From: Rhyzopertha dominica
Taxonomy: Eukaryota; Arthropoda; Insecta; Coleoptera; Bostrichidae
Reading direction: 5' to 3'
Length of the DNA stretch: 64,000 nucleotides
NCBI GenBank assembly: GCA_025024175.1
Contig: QCXZ01000064.1
Span: forward strand, 43,855,325-43,919,324
Shown: positions 46,901 to 56,822 of the stretch, in pieces
Layout: each line of letters starts with the position of its first letter
Position numbering within the stretch: the first letter of the stretch is position 1
Notes under the pieces: generated by a model
What the model saw: only the letters and a program-made list of their open reading frames with translations
Databases searched by the model: none
Told to the model about the DNA's origin: nothing
Translations under genes and position numbers: made by a program

Positions 46901-49513
46901 TGATAGTTCTGGTATCCAAGAGTTCCGATTTTGTCGCACGGCACGCGTGGTATGTATTTGTTTGAATGATATATTTGCTTCGGATTGTCATTTTGTTATT
47001 CCTTGAGTTATTTGCTTAAGCTCTTCGTTCGCTCTTCTGTCGGTTGGGACGTGTACACCTACAATGCATACTGTTTCCGCCTTCCAGGATTTTATGTACC
47101 ACTATTGTGTAATTTCTTGAATACACTTAACTATAGATACACGAAACTAGTTCACTATAGCGACAGCAACAATATAGTAACATAAACATAAGTAGATAAC
47201 ACTGGGACACACTGTGAATTAAACTCTTCCAATTTTATTTAGTTGCTTGATTTCTGTAGCTTGTTGACTTTTCCTTGTGTGATTTCATCTATGCTTATAC
47301 GATAGCTTGCTGGAGCTCTACGTCGGGTAATGTTCTACGGGATCCTTTTTGTCTGCGCGCATTTTTTATATATTATAGATTCTTTACGGCCGTGGGTTTA
47401 TTTCCATGACTTCCTGGTCTCCAGACAAGATTATCGCACTATCATAGTGGTTACTTTTACTCCCTCTTTCTGGTATTGCCGCTAAGATTTCTTCTAAAAC
47501 GATTTTGTTCCAAGTCGTTTATGAGTGCTGGGACTCTTTTGAATTGTACCGTAGACCTTGAACAGTTTCCTCCAAGCTGCTTCCAAACTTCAACATCTTT
47601 TGTCTGGTATGATTTACAGATTTTCTTCTACAATATGCTTATCACTAATATCACACATACCTAATAATAATCAAAATTGAGGTAATATATTTAAAAAAAA
47701 ACAACTAAATCGATATTGCGCGCACCATTTCGGCAGTATTCCATAATGGGTATGAACAGATAAATAACACTGAACTCAAACTGATTCTTCAGAAAATAAA
47801 TATATAATGTTTTCGTCTCCCATCTCTTATGTTCACCAGTCGCTGTAATTATTCTCCATTTATAAAAAAACAGAGATTTATTTATATATCATCATCCAAT
47901 CGGAGCGAATTCGCAAGCAAGAAAATTAATAGTTAAAAAAAATTATATCTAAACGCGCTATACGGGTGGTATAATTTCCAGTGAAATGGTGTTCTCCAGT
48001 CAAACCCGCGCCGCACCGCGGCAACTAGGGGTAGTTGTTTCACTCAGGAACCAAACTAAGCAGTCCGCCAAACCCTCGACTAGGCCGTCTCATTTTCTAA
48101 GAATCTGTCTGTACTTGGCTACGCTCACTTCCGGTCCTAATACGTTCCTTTTGCCCCGGAATGCGATATTAATTGTATTGGAAGAGAAATAATACAAAGA
48201 ATAATACAAAGTTAGGCACGTGCAACGTGCTAGTATGTTAGTCCACTATTTTGCTACTACTTATTTTAGTTCCTGTTGTAGTTTGTTGATTAGGTGAGTT
48301 CCCATAGGTGGTAACAGGTACATCAAGGTATACAGGTGGTCAAGATATGCAAGCAGCACCTTCACCACGCTAAGCACTTGCCCCCACCATATAACCGTGA
48401 AACACTCACTATGTAGAGCGTAGAGCTCAGAGAGCCGTTCGATACATGTCTGTCTCCGACCAGCGCCCAAACCGATTGCCTCATGCAAAATAGAAAAAAA
48501 TTGTATAAAAAAATATGCTATATAAATATAAAATGTGATATTCTAAAAGTCCTGGACTTACAACGATCGTTGCAAAAATCTGATGGTTTATTTAAATAAA
48601 TGTTTCTGTGCTTATGCATTTATACAAATAAGAACACAAAATATAAAAAGAATATTCTTTATTTAAAATAACCTTAAAATATAACACATATTCATTTAAT
48701 TAGCAATACTTTTAGGTTTGTTGTATTTTTGCGTTACTTATATTTTTCATTGTTTAAATTTTTTAAGAGATTGTTCGATTTATGCGATTGCTGAATTTTA
48801 ATCGATTGATTCAGTTTCACGCATACTTTGCTTCTGAATGAAATTGTTATTTCATTCAAACTTGGTTGAATTTTTTAGATTGTGAGATTTCGCTATTGAA
48901 TGTTTTCCAATTTTTGCGATAGTTGGAATTTTTAAGGCTGTTTCACCTTCACTTTTTTTTACTACAATGTGATTGTTATTTATTACTGTCTTGTAATTGA
49001 AACTATACCATGTGTACGCCATACGCTAAATGAATAAATACATAAATTTTACAAAATCGAATGTTCTTTAGAAATATTTGATGATATGCATGAATATGCG
49101 TGTTATTAATTTTATTTTTCATAGATAAACTCTTCTTGAATTTCTCAGATTAAAAATTAATGATATATAGCAGTAACTTACCTGAAATAAGTCCTAAAGC
49201 CATGCTTGCATATGTATATCCATGAATATCCACAGATCTTCAACCAGAACTCGAGAAGGTATATAAGAAAGAAGAAAGTATTGGCAGCTTTAAGCCATCT
49301 CTCTTGTCCAGGAGTTAAGTTTTTTGAAGACAGTTCAATAGCAATGGGAATCACATTCAATAGTATAGCAACATTAATGCAGTGGTCAAATGCCGGGTGC
49401 ATTATGATCCTATAGGCAATACGTCTCAGATATTTTCGAGGTGGTTTAAAATCTGTTCCATGTTTTTTAAAAAATAATTGTAAAAGTTTTTTCCTGGCAT
49501 GGTGAACTAAGCC
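34969..49513 (-). CDS. SLC9C1: Sperm-type Na+/H+ exchanger SLC9C1 (sNHE), C-terminal half, 9 exons
   Basis: Nine exons, 49513-49182, 46048-45793, 44561-44306, 41710-41462, 41399-41126, 41039-40791, 40738-40600, 38383-38216 and 35259-34969, join in phase to 737 codons and a stop. The first two encode a four-helix voltage sensor ending in the S4 segment SRLIRIVRVVRLIRLCKG, with Arg/Lys every third residue. The third encodes the linker (GFVAGEVEVSDM). Exons 4-6 encode a cyclic-nucleotide-binding domain (FDPGDVIFTEGQLADGIYIV ... GNSMGELAIL). The last exons give a basic, then Gln/Lys-rich tail. Voltage sensor plus CNBD after an exchanger is unique to SLC9C1, which controls sperm flagellar pH. The roughly 600-residue exchanger domain must lie beyond 49513 and is not seen. 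The 41039-40791 exon uses a GC donor (CCAAG|GCATGT). Confidence 0.88.
35530..36090 (-). pseudogene. Heavily decayed DD41D-type transposase
   Basis: The minus strand, across several stops and shifts, reads LLFSNESAIMLNGEVNRQSC, the first catalytic region of insect IS630-like transposases (F-S-D-E-x-F-x-L-N-G-x-V-N-R-x-N) with the Asp already changed to Asn. Near 35700-35620, FTDRWTGRREPFECLLLCPD-FTPL corresponds to the W-I-G-R-R-G ... W-P-A-R-S-P-D-L-T-P-L-D block before the last catalytic Asp. It is related to the better preserved copy at 42148-43790. Confidence 0.55.
36655..38015. mobile_element. Foldback element in SLC9C1 intron
   Basis: The segment at about 36655-36870 (TAGGTAGCTTGAAAACAAGC, TTCGACCACACACC, AAAACTATACTGAGCTCAG) recurs in reverse complement at about 37790-38015 (CTGAGCTCAGTATAGTTTTG, TGGTCGAAGTCATTG, TTTTCAAGCTACCTAACT). 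Arms are over 200 bp with moderate divergence. The interior contains a transposase tail fragment (about 37380-37450, minus strand, reading LHRVQACVDNNGLHFEQLL) and the perfect palindrome at 37201. No complete transposase remains. Confidence 0.6.
37201..37242. repeat. 42-bp perfect palindrome
   Basis: TACCCTTGTGTATACATATT is followed immediately by its exact reverse complement, apart from a two-base centre that is itself self-complementary. All 42 positions pair with no loop. It sits inside the foldback element within an SLC9C1 intron. Such a sequence would extrude as a cruciform. Confidence 0.95.
42148..43790 (+). mobile_element. DD41D-like Tc1/mariner transposon in SLC9C1 intron
   Basis: The ends form long inverted repeats. 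On the left, AACCAGCAGAATATTTCAAG ... GGGCCTATAGGTAATTAAAA; the reverse complement of the right end reads AACCAGCACGATATTTCAGG ... GGGCCTATGGGTAATTAAAA. This gives TIRs of at least 120 bp over a 1.64-kb element. The + strand transposase starts at 42418 with MPQLTEHNRIEILMMIGYGD (HTH), has FSDEATFCLNGKVNRHNCRY (first Asp) and YDAPPHLAVNVRGYLN (second Asp), and ends with EWPARSLDLTLFDFFL (third Asp). The second and third Asp are separated by 40 residues, close to the DD41D group. It lies between SLC9C1 exons. Confidence 0.8.
42418..43370 (+). pseudogene. DD41D-like transposase, interrupted
   Basis: Coding frame of the transposon at 42148-43790. The HTH half (42418-42642) ends at TGA 42640, the middle has a TAA near 42740, and the 42813-43139 block ends in TAG after NRQNAVYPSE. 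The third-Asp region (FDFFL) is followed directly by TGA where a Trp is usual. At least four in-frame disruptions make it inactive. First, second and third Asp positions are still readable. A one-residue loss beside the second Asp (QYDAPPH) explains the 40- rather than 41-residue spacing. Confidence 0.75.
46049..49181. other. SLC9C1 intron with unidentified GC-richer blocks
   Basis: A three-kilobase intron between the exons at 46048-45793 and 49513-49182. The segments at about 46480-46640, 46700-46960 and 47300-47600 are less AT-rich than their surroundings. Some minus-strand readings (for example GYQNYHKKNRDIRDEILGTR) resemble LINE coding debris. The block at 47985-48480 is GC-richer on both strands but unassigned. 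No intact gene. Confidence 0.4.
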
Positions 49514-50443
49514 CTGAAACATCACAATATAAAAATGGACGTCAAAGTCAAATATCAATAATTACTTTAATAACTAAGGATTACATCTTAATGGCATCGG
49601 ACGTATTGTGTTACATTTTTTCTCAAATTCCATGTAAATATTAGAGAAGTTTGGTGTCGACCGTCGTAATGAACATAAGCAACCGAGCTATGCTCTGAGT
49701 TTTACACTTTAATTTCTACAAAAAGTAAACCGCTAAACTATACGTAGTGAATTTGAATGCTAAAGGCGACTGGTGAAATTAACACTTCACGTCTTCAGCG
49801 CTGAAGATGGTCCGTGTTGAACCAAAATGTGCATTCGGTGTCTAATTAAATAAAACATGAAGTATTTATTGTTAATTTGTGTATTCTATACCTAGTGTTG
49901 TTGTTGTGTTAGACTAGCATACCTCGGCAGATAAAGCCGAGCGTTGCTACCAACAGAAAAAAAGATAATAAGTAACAAAATCGTTGACTAACGTAACAAT
50001 TACACACGTAACAGGTGTATGATTAGCCAGTTCTTTCCGTATTATCACAATCTGCATTATTTAAAATAAACAGCAAAGCTAGACAAATTTTAAAACCAAA
50101 GTTGTGCCATAACGTTAGCGAGGGTAGGTGAGCAGGTATAAACTGCATTAACCCAACTAGAAAAGGTCTTGCAACCAAAGCAAACTCCAAAATACATCCA
50201 TGGAGAAATCTTAAACTGAATAGACACATTATAAAAGGATTTAACATTATATTTACATCCCAAGACGGCAGTAAAACAAGAACGCTTAAAAATAGGTCAA
50301 TAGCAGCCTTCTCTGTTACAGTCTGTTCCAAGTGATAGGTAATGGAGTATTCTTATGGGTGCTTGACAATGTTTTCCATTTTAATGTAAACTAAACTAAT
50401 ACTAAAATTAACAATGAATGCTTAAATGTAGCAAATAAAGTTA
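49514..50443. other. Region between SLC9C1 exon and BEL/Pao pol; possible BEL 3' end/LTR
   Basis: No SLC9C1 exon was recognised here. Because BEL pol on the minus strand ends at about 50444, the expected 3' polypurine tract and LTR should lie here. A 102-codon minus ORF at 50023-50331 and the CTCGGCAGATAAAGCCGAG stem at about 49923 may belong to it. LTR ends could not be fixed because the partner LTR is absent. Confidence 0.3.
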
Positions 50444-51397
50444 TTAAATTTGTAATGGTAGAGGGCATAATTTTACAACAGGGCGTTGTAGTTTAATCGT
50501 TGCAACCCGATTAATCCTATCTTTGCCAGGATGTAGTTTTATTACTCTAGCAAGATCCCACGAAAATGGCGGTTTTCCTTCGGTTTTTACTAAAACGAGA
50601 CTATTTAATTTGATGTTTTTGGAGGAATCACACCATTTGCTACGTTGCTGTAACGTATGTAGATACTCTGAATGCCATCTATTCAATCTGTATTGAGAAA
50701 TTTCAGTTAAATCTGGATTCGATACATTTTCAACGGTTCCATTAGTAAAAAATGAGCGGGTGTAAGGCGTTGCATATCATTTGGATCTGAACTTAGTGGA
50801 GTTATAGGCCTCGAATTAAGAAGACACTCAATTTGAGTAAGAAACGTGTACATCTCTTCAAAAGACATCACTTGTTCACCACCGACTCTATAAAAATGCG
50901 TTTTCACTGACAACGCCAGCTTCCGCAAGACCATTGAAATGGGGCGCTAAAGGCGGGTTAAAATGCCACTTTGTAGTGATATTTTCGGCTGGTTCTTTCG
51001 CTAAATCTAAAAGTTGTTGTTAAGCACCCACAAAATTGGTACTCTGATCGCTATAAATATGACTACAATGTCCGCGTCGTGCAACGAAACGGCGTAAGAC
51101 GGCAATGAAAGCTTCAGATAGAAGATCTGACACGATTTCTAAATGAATCGCCTTTGCGGCGCAACAAACGAAAGCGCAAATGTAGGCTTTTAGTGATTTA
51201 GCCCCACGCATTTTTGAAGCACAAACAGCAAATGGTCCTGCGAAATCAATACAAACAGTTGAACTAGACTTAATTTGAGCTATTCGAATTGGAGGCAAGT
51301 CGAGCATAACTGGAGTGGTGAGTAGTAGGAATGCCTGTGTTCTAGGCCAGTGAGGACCTACTTTTGATCCCATCTTAAAAGCATTGAGGAGCAACAA
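50444..51397 (-). pseudogene. BEL/Pao retrotransposon integrase and pol C-terminus
   Basis: The minus strand reads DLPPIRI ... VCIDFAGPFAV, with the first catalytic Asp in an IDFAGPF context, then CCAAKAIHLEIVSDLLSEAF and RFVARRGHCSHIYSDQSTNF, with the second Asp (normally SDNGTNF, here SDQSTNF). Further on it reads ECLLNSRPITPLSSDP and LTPAHFLL, then RWHSEYLHTLQQRSKW and VLVKTEGKPPFSWDLARV, the conserved C-terminal region (DUF5641) of BEL/Pao pol. Frames shift between blocks. Upstream integrase zinc-binding, RNase H and RT are missing: homology fades at about 51330 near the virus-like element. Confidence 0.85.
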
Positions 51398-51582
51398 AGC
51401 TGCTCCTCACGGCGAATTTCTTATGGGCGAGCTGGTTCTAGCAAGCGCTCTCCTGACGGGCAACGGACCCGCATCACGTGCAAGTTATCGAATAGGTTAT
51501 CGCACTGGGAAAGATTATTTTTAACAAACTAAAAATTCCAAACAAACAACGATTGACGTCAGAATAGTGGAGGGGATATGTT

Positions 51583-51590
51583 TATATAAA
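51583..51590 (+). promoter_or_regulatory. TATA-like box upstream of the 51626 gene
   Basis: TATATAAA lies 36 bp before the ATG at 51626. Comparable TATA-like boxes precede other genes of the element (55970, 56912, 57864, 59305, 62120), which suggests a shared promoter type. Confidence 0.5.
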
Positions 51591-51625
51591 AAAAAATCCG
51601 TTTCGAAGTCTTAGTTTTATTCCAA

Positions 51626-52006
51626 ATGAAGATGTGGGCAGCAGAGTTGGCCGCCGGCGAAGAAGAGCCAGAAAGCCTGCACGATGCCATTGTCAGGCTG
51701 AGCAGCGTGTGTTTTCACCATTACATGCAACTGTTTCGAGAAGCCATATATGGTGACGAAGTTTTCGAACCCATCCAAGAACAAATAAACGAACCCTTGG
51801 TGGTTAAAGAAATGTGCGATAAATATATCGACGGCGAATGGATTCTGGACGTATTTTTGAAGAATGTTGTGGACAATGGCTACGAAGACTACCTGGGCAA
51901 AGTGGTTCTGCATCTAACTGGAGCACTAATCATCAAACACGGTCTCTTTGAGCTTCTGGACAGGGTGGAATCCACTTGGGAAGATCAAGATAAGTTTTAC
52001 GATTAA
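51626..52006 (+). CDS. Unknown acidic helical protein, virus-like element
   Basis: Intact 126-codon ORF opening MKMWAAELAAGEEEPESLHD; a second in-frame ATG at 51632 could be used instead. It is acidic and predicted largely helical. Residues about 65-110 (KYIDGEWILDVFLKNVVDNG, YEDYLGKVVLHLTGALIIKH) form a hydrophobic helical core with a Gly-rich hinge; the end is WEDQDKFYD. A TATA-like box precedes it and AATAAA follows at 52051. It is the outermost gene on the left, transcribed inward and convergent with PolB. I do not recognise a family. Its retention of an open frame beside a broken polymerase is notable. A regulator or host-interaction role can only be guessed from its size and position. 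Confidence 0.7.
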   Translation: MKMWAAELAAGEEEPESLHDAIVRLSSVCFHHYMQLFREAIYGDEVFEPIQEQINEPLVVKEMCDKYIDGEWILDVFLKNVVDNGYEDYLGKVVLHLTGALIIKHGLFELLDRVESTWEDQDKFYD

Positions 52007-52141
52007 CATTTCTGTTAAGAAAGTATTGTAAATATTATAAACTGCTATACAATAAAAAAATTATATAAAAATTTTTTACTCTTTTATTTATTTAAATGTG
52101 AAGGGGGGAGGGGTTAGGTAAGAAAAAAAACAGGTAAGTAG

Positions 52142-52162
52142 ACACACACACACACACACACA
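52142..52162. repeat. (AC)n microsatellite
   Basis: About ten AC units just beyond the PolB stop codon, between the converging 51626 gene and PolB. A shorter AC run is at 56831-56847. Confidence 0.9.
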
Positions 52163-52167
52163 AAATT

Positions 52168-55100
52168 TTATTTGATATTATAATGACTCCATGCATAAGT
52201 AGATATTTTATCTCCTTTTATAAAACGTTTATCATCTTCGAAATTTAATGCTAATTTACGCAAACTCTGCGAATACATAGTATGGATCTGCGATCTAAAT
52301 ACAATCATGTCGCCGTAAACAGGTTGCTCCTTGTACAAGCAATCTCTGTAGTTGTCCAAAGTGAGTCTGTCAACGGCCATTCTTTTGACGCCTCTTGCCT
52401 TTTTGGTAACTTTGTTGACTCCGTGGACGCTTAGCGAATACATTTTAGATCGCAGACCTATAAACTCTTTCATAATTCTACCTTTTAATTCATCCTTAAA
52501 ACAACCTAATTTTTTCTTATTTACGAGCGGTATACCGTGAGCATTGTCTGGATCGTATTCTGAGGTATCGAAATGGGCAGCGACATCTTCTTTTATATCT
52601 GCGTAAAAATCATGTGTTTGAATAGTATAAATGAAAGAATCAGTGTCCATGTAGATTAAGATCAAATTGTTTTTAAATTTTGGCAACATGTAGCCATAAT
52701 GAAACTGGTACATAAACCATTTAGACAATTCCAAGACTACGAAACCCAGATAAATGGGTTTATCATAAAAGGTGTATACCCTGTTTAACTGAATGGCAAC
52801 CATGTCTGGAGAAATTGTGTTGCGCTGTGAAAATTTGGTTTTGCAATAAGAGCCCGTGCTCCCAAGTGACGACCCGAACTTTCCCAACTTATAGCAATTC
52901 TACCATTTTTGCGTTTATCGACATTCTCCATAGTTTTGCCATAAACAGCATTGTTTTTTAATTTAAAGTAATCTTTTTCAAAATCGTTTGTGGCCAACGA
53001 ACGATAATCAGTATTCAGATCGATATATTTTTTAGCCAGTGAGACTGGTTAAACTGTAGCGCGCGATGTACTTTAACCAATTTTAAACCAAAGTGTAGAC
53101 ACTGTTGAAGGTTCCTATAGTGTATGATGTAATTCTTTTTGGCAGTAAGATCTGCTATCAACTTTGGAAATTTACCAACGGGACTCTTTTTGTTTTCGGC
53201 ACAAAATGGCAGATAGTTGTGTACATCATGCAGTTCTTCGGGATAGTCCAAATCGACTTCGAAAATGTAACCAATCTCAGAGTCTTCCGGTATGTCCATG
53301 ATTCTAATGTCTTTAACCCGTTCATCCCATTTGAAACCGCCGAAAGGAAGCTTTCTACTCATACTTAAACCGTATAAGTTATTCGCGTCCAGAAATGTGC
53401 AAAAAGTTGACTGTTTATTTTTGTCATAATCAGGTAAATATTTATTATTCGCGACAGGATGTCTGTGTAAACACTGTGTTAGTCCTCCGCGGATACCTCG
53501 CTTAATAAAGGAATGCATTTCAAAGTCTGTTAAGAGTTCGAGTTTTACTTCAGTATATTTCAACATTGCCTGCCAACTTAATCCGGGGATAGTGAAAAAG
53601 TTGGCAGGGTCCAAGTTGTAAATTTTGCGACACAACTGTCGAAAATTTTGAAACACGTCGGCCAACAACAAAACATCCGTGACTAAATAAATTCTTAGAT
53701 AATCCCACAAAGTGCGACAATCGAACGCTTTCTATACTTTCTTGGCATGCTCGTAATCGTCGTCACAACACTCTGTATCTGTTAGTTTATTATAAAAATG
53801 TTTTTGAGAAGGAAGTTCTGTCTCTGCTAAACGGTCCCAGCAATTTAAGTACTCATAAGGACATACGCCTTTTCTTGTAACCAATTCAAACGGCTCGTCG
53901 TTTTTAAATTCCTTACACAAGCATGTAAACTTTGACGATGGTAAATTTTGAACCAGTTTTTCAAGACTGCTTTGCATAAATCTGGCCGAGTCGAGGAACC
54001 GCAATTCGATACTTTCGTCCCGACTAACACGAATGTGTTTGGATATGGAAACACACAGCTCTTTATTCAAAGGAATTAAACCAATGGGTCCTTTAATATT
54101 GTTTAATGATCGCACAAATAAATGACAATCGTAGCCGGACAAGTTGTGAAAAAATATGGGGAAAATTTTAGGTTTTCTGTACAATATATTGCAATCGCGA
54201 TGGCTGGGTCCATTGTAGAGCGAGGTGAAATGATTATGATCGGCCACACGGTCTTCACCCAGAGGTTTTTCGCAAATATGACAAGTAGGACAAGTAGCAT
54301 GATAAATTTTTTGTTCTTCGGTAAGAGGTTGCATTGATTTTGAGTTTTTATAAATCTCGAGATAAATTTTTGTCAAGTCACGTGCAAGTGAATACACAAA
54401 CTGGTCTGCAGCATCTTGCCCGCGATACACTCTCAAAATATTTAAGCTACAGTCATAGGAACTGATAATGTAGTACGAATATACGCAGGGAACATGCTGT
54501 TGTGTGGTTGTCGTAAACGAACTGTTTGGATTGGGCATACAAGTGTCTACACTTTGTAAAATGCAGTCAAAATCGGCATATACACAAAAGGGAACTTCCA
54601 TTTTTTTCTTATAATTAGTAAAACTTATCACTGAATCAAGAGGGTCAGGCATTTCCGTCACTATGCGATTACAAATTTTTGAATGGGCTTCTAATTTGCC
54701 TTGAGTTGAAAAATGCAGCAAACAATAATTACAAAAAAAAAAGTTTATATGTATGAGCTACTTGCATTCGAACGAAACGCGATAAATCTTTTATCCAGAC
54801 ATAGTGCGCAATTTCGTTGCGTTGCAAGTAAAGTAAATTAATGTGTGTAGCTGCATTTTGTTTTTCAGAACGGTAATAAGGCCCGATATTCTGATCTCCT
54901 TCCAAACCAATACATTTACACTTATACCGTTATTAAGCGTTTCAAATACTGACACGTCGCTTATTTTTAAGGGAAACTGCAAGTTGCCAAAATTTATTGT
55001 GACACCATTGGCTAGAGTAATACTATTTGCACAAATATCCCTAACCATATACGATGACGTTCTATAACAATGTTCTTGCACAGGATATAAAGCCGAGATG

Positions 55101-55709
55101 ACTGCCCATTTGAAACAATAAGGATCGTTATTGTTAACATTTATACACGCTTTCTTACTTTGAATTGTACGAGGCAAGGGAATGAAACTGGATCCCCTAA
55201 GCGGCTGATATTTGTTAAAATTTATTTCCAGGTGAAGAATACAAATCAAACTCCAACTGGATTTGCTTAACTCAAAATTTTCCATTTTTGTAAGAATTTG
55301 ACCGCAAATATCTTGGTATATCGCTCGTACCTGAGAATCGTCTTGGACTGTTTGCATTTTAGTTTGAAAGGACTTTATACTAAATTCTTCAGTTTCATCC
55401 GTGATCCTCACGTACTCCGCAAAAAGTTCAATACTCAGCTTGTATGCTTGGTGTTTGCGTAGATGTTTGATTAATTCCAAAACTGCACTTTCTATTAGCA
55501 GCGTCTCTATGCGTTCTTGAAAACTGCTTTTAATAACCTGAAACAACGAAAAAAGTCAGGATTTTTTTGTTTCTTTATTTTAAACTTGACTATGTGGTTA
55601 CCTTGAATCCGACCTGTGTAACAACAGCAGCTTTCATTTTATGACTGGTAGATCTCAAGTGTTTCGACCACTGGGCAAGTGGAACCTCTATTAAACAGTT
55701 TTCACACAT
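52168..55709 (-). pseudogene. polB: Protein-primed-type DNA polymerase B (PolB), interrupted
   Basis: The start MCENCLIEVPLAQWSKHL carries a C2H2-like finger (exon 55709-55602). A 64-nt GT-AG intron leads to 55537, phase-compatible. The N-terminal region is followed by a second finger-like CNYC...H...C. The exonuclease boxes are YADFDCIL, FHNLSGYDCHLF and YLVTDVLLLADVF. An HNH-like insertion, CHICEKPLGEDRVADHNHF, is present. The polymerase boxes are FLDANNLYGLSM (motif A), LKNNAVYGKTMENV (motif B) and IYMDTDSFIY (motif C). It would replicate the linear element genome. It is broken by a frame change at about 54.85-54.9 kb, another at the A10/T10 run near 54732, an in-frame TAG at 53732-53734, and shifts near 53020 and 52820. 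All catalytic boxes remain readable, so decay is recent. Confidence 0.9.
55538..55601 (-). other. Predicted 64-nt intron in PolB
   Basis: GGATTCAAG|GTAACC at 55602/55601 and TTGTTTCAG|GTTATT at 55538/55537 give a short intron joining two phase-0 coding segments. Without splicing, translation stops at TAG just after the donor. The lengths and borders are ordinary for insect mini-introns. It could instead mark decay by insertion, but the GT, polypyrimidine tract and AG are all present. Confidence 0.55.
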
Positions 55710-55712
55710 TTT

Positions 55713-55832
55713 TTATGAAAGTAATGAGCTGGCTGAAGTTGACGGCTTTTCATTCTGCTCAATATTGTCGTTTTCATTCTCTAAAAAATGCATCGTAAAG
55801 CTTAACCCGCAAAGATCGCAAAGAGGCATTGT
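55713..55832 (-). CDS. Small ORF upstream of PolB with CxxC motif
   Basis: From an ATG near 55830 the frame reads MPLCDLCGLSFTMHFLENEN and ends with EKPSTSASSLLS. It has a C-x2-C pair followed by His, suggesting half of a zinc finger, and it sits just upstream of the PolB start. The frame stays open upstream to a GTG at 56000, without an ATG. It may be a 5' exon or a duplicate of the PolB N-terminal finger, or fortuitous. Confidence 0.3.
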   Translation of the reverse strand, partial: TMPLCDLCGLSFTMHFLENENDNIEQNEKPSTSASSLLS

Positions 55833-55969
55833 GTTTCTATGCTGATACACAATCAAATGTCGGGAATTGTTCAGGTTTTTTGCTTTTATAACTTTTCCTT
55901 GATGCGTGCAGTGGAGGGAGTAAGAAAAGTGGTGGGAAAGGAAATTAGAGAAAGTGGAGGGAGAACTTC

Positions 55970-55976
55970 TATTTAA
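55970..55976 (+). promoter_or_regulatory. TATA-like box upstream of the 56063 gene
   Basis: TATTTAA, 87 bp before the ATG at 56063, at a spacing similar to the 56912 box and the 57011 gene. Confidence 0.35.
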
Positions 55977-56062
55977 ACTCACCGCATTGTAGAATGACAC
56001 ACAAGTTTCACTCGACTTCTGTTGATTAAAAGCATCAGCTAAAAGCTACCACAAGTGCAAAA

Positions 56063-56599
56063 ATGGAGAAGACCATCAAGACTTCTGCTGCATTCGCCGC
56101 CATCGATGACGCTACCGCTGCTGCAACTTTCAACATCAGGAAACCTCAAAAGTATCAGAAGAGCGACAACTTGCTGGAGAAGTTCAACTCGCTCAACGCT
56201 TGCAAGTGGTTAAACCTAGAGTCGATGGAAAAGAACCGTCCGTACAAAGTAAATAGTCTGCGTAGGGCGGACACAAAATTCGGAACAAGAATCATTGCAG
56301 AGCTAGACGAATGCTTCAAGATAAATTTACCCGAGAGGTACAATGCCTTTACCGACAAGCAATTGAACGAATTGGGCGGCGGCAAAACCTACCTGATCAA
56401 TAAGGGACGCGATGGAAAGAGTTACAAGCTGGAAATAACCAAGTTCCAGTCCGTTTTTTCTCCCGCATCCCCAGAGTCGGAACAACAACAACGACAACAG
56501 CAATCACAGCATCACCCAGAGGACGAAGGCGTTGATGAAGTCGACGGTTTCGACCCCGATACGACAGCCATGGGATTCTACTCACAAAGCTATTTTTAA
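56063..56599 (+). CDS. Putative OB-fold-like DNA-binding protein, virus-like element
   Basis: Intact 178-codon ORF beginning MEKTIKTSAAFAAIDDATAA. Residues about 45-130 hold CKWLNLESM, RPYKVNSLRRADTKFGTRII and INLPERYNAFTDKQLNEL, then GGKTYLINKGRDGKSYKLEI. The Y-K-V ... T-K-F/Y-G-x-R-I and LP-x-RY pattern is typical of small beta-barrel proteins that accompany insect Polinton-type elements. I infer a single-strand DNA-binding OB fold from that pattern. The tail is Gln/His-rich then acidic (about 135-178), resembling the acidic tails of SSB proteins. AATAAA follows at 56633. The WLNLESM...YG segment recurs in the 57011 protein. Confidence 0.7.
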   Translation: MEKTIKTSAAFAAIDDATAAATFNIRKPQKYQKSDNLLEKFNSLNACKWLNLESMEKNRPYKVNSLRRADTKFGTRIIAELDECFKINLPERYNAFTDKQLNELGGGKTYLINKGRDGKSYKLEITKFQSVFSPASPESEQQQRQQQSQHHPEDEGVDEVDGFDPDTTAMGFYSQSYF

Positions 56600-56692
56600 T
56601 ACAATAATATTTAAGTGGATGTATTTGTATTCAATAAAGCATGTATGCGGGTAATATATTAAACAGTTTTATTTATAAAACATCTCTACCAT

Positions 56693-56822
56693 TGCATCCC
56701 AACGGTAAGTTATGAGTCATTAACTCAAATTGCTGCATGAGGGTTCGACCGTTGCATCCTAACGAAAAGTTATGTGTCATATGAGTCATTAATTCAAACT
56801 GATGCATGCGGGTTCGACGCTT
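56693..56822. repeat. Tandem repeat with AP-1-like and B-box-like words
   Basis: Two head-to-tail copies (56693-56752 and 56753-56822) share TGCATCC(C/T)AACG, AAGTTATG, ATGAGTCATTAA, TCAAA, TGCATG and GGGTTCGAC. The second copy has an extra ten bases. Each contains TGAGTCA, the consensus AP-1 site, and GGTTCGA, which resembles part of a Pol III B box. It lies between the 56063 and 57011 genes, just upstream of the latter's TATA box, so an enhancer-like role is possible. Confidence 0.65.

Noticed and set aside
47985..48480. GC-richer block considered as rRNA fragment or SINE
   Set aside because: No convincing match to rRNA, no Pol III boxes and no tail; left unassigned.
51617..51913. 98-codon minus-strand ORF
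   Set aside because: Antisense to the better supported 51626-52006 gene, which has a TATA-like box and polyadenylation signal.
56740..56822. Possible tRNA or Pol III gene because of GGTTCGAC
   Set aside because: No A box at the right distance, no acceptor-stem pairing and no cloverleaf; treated as a tandem repeat instead.
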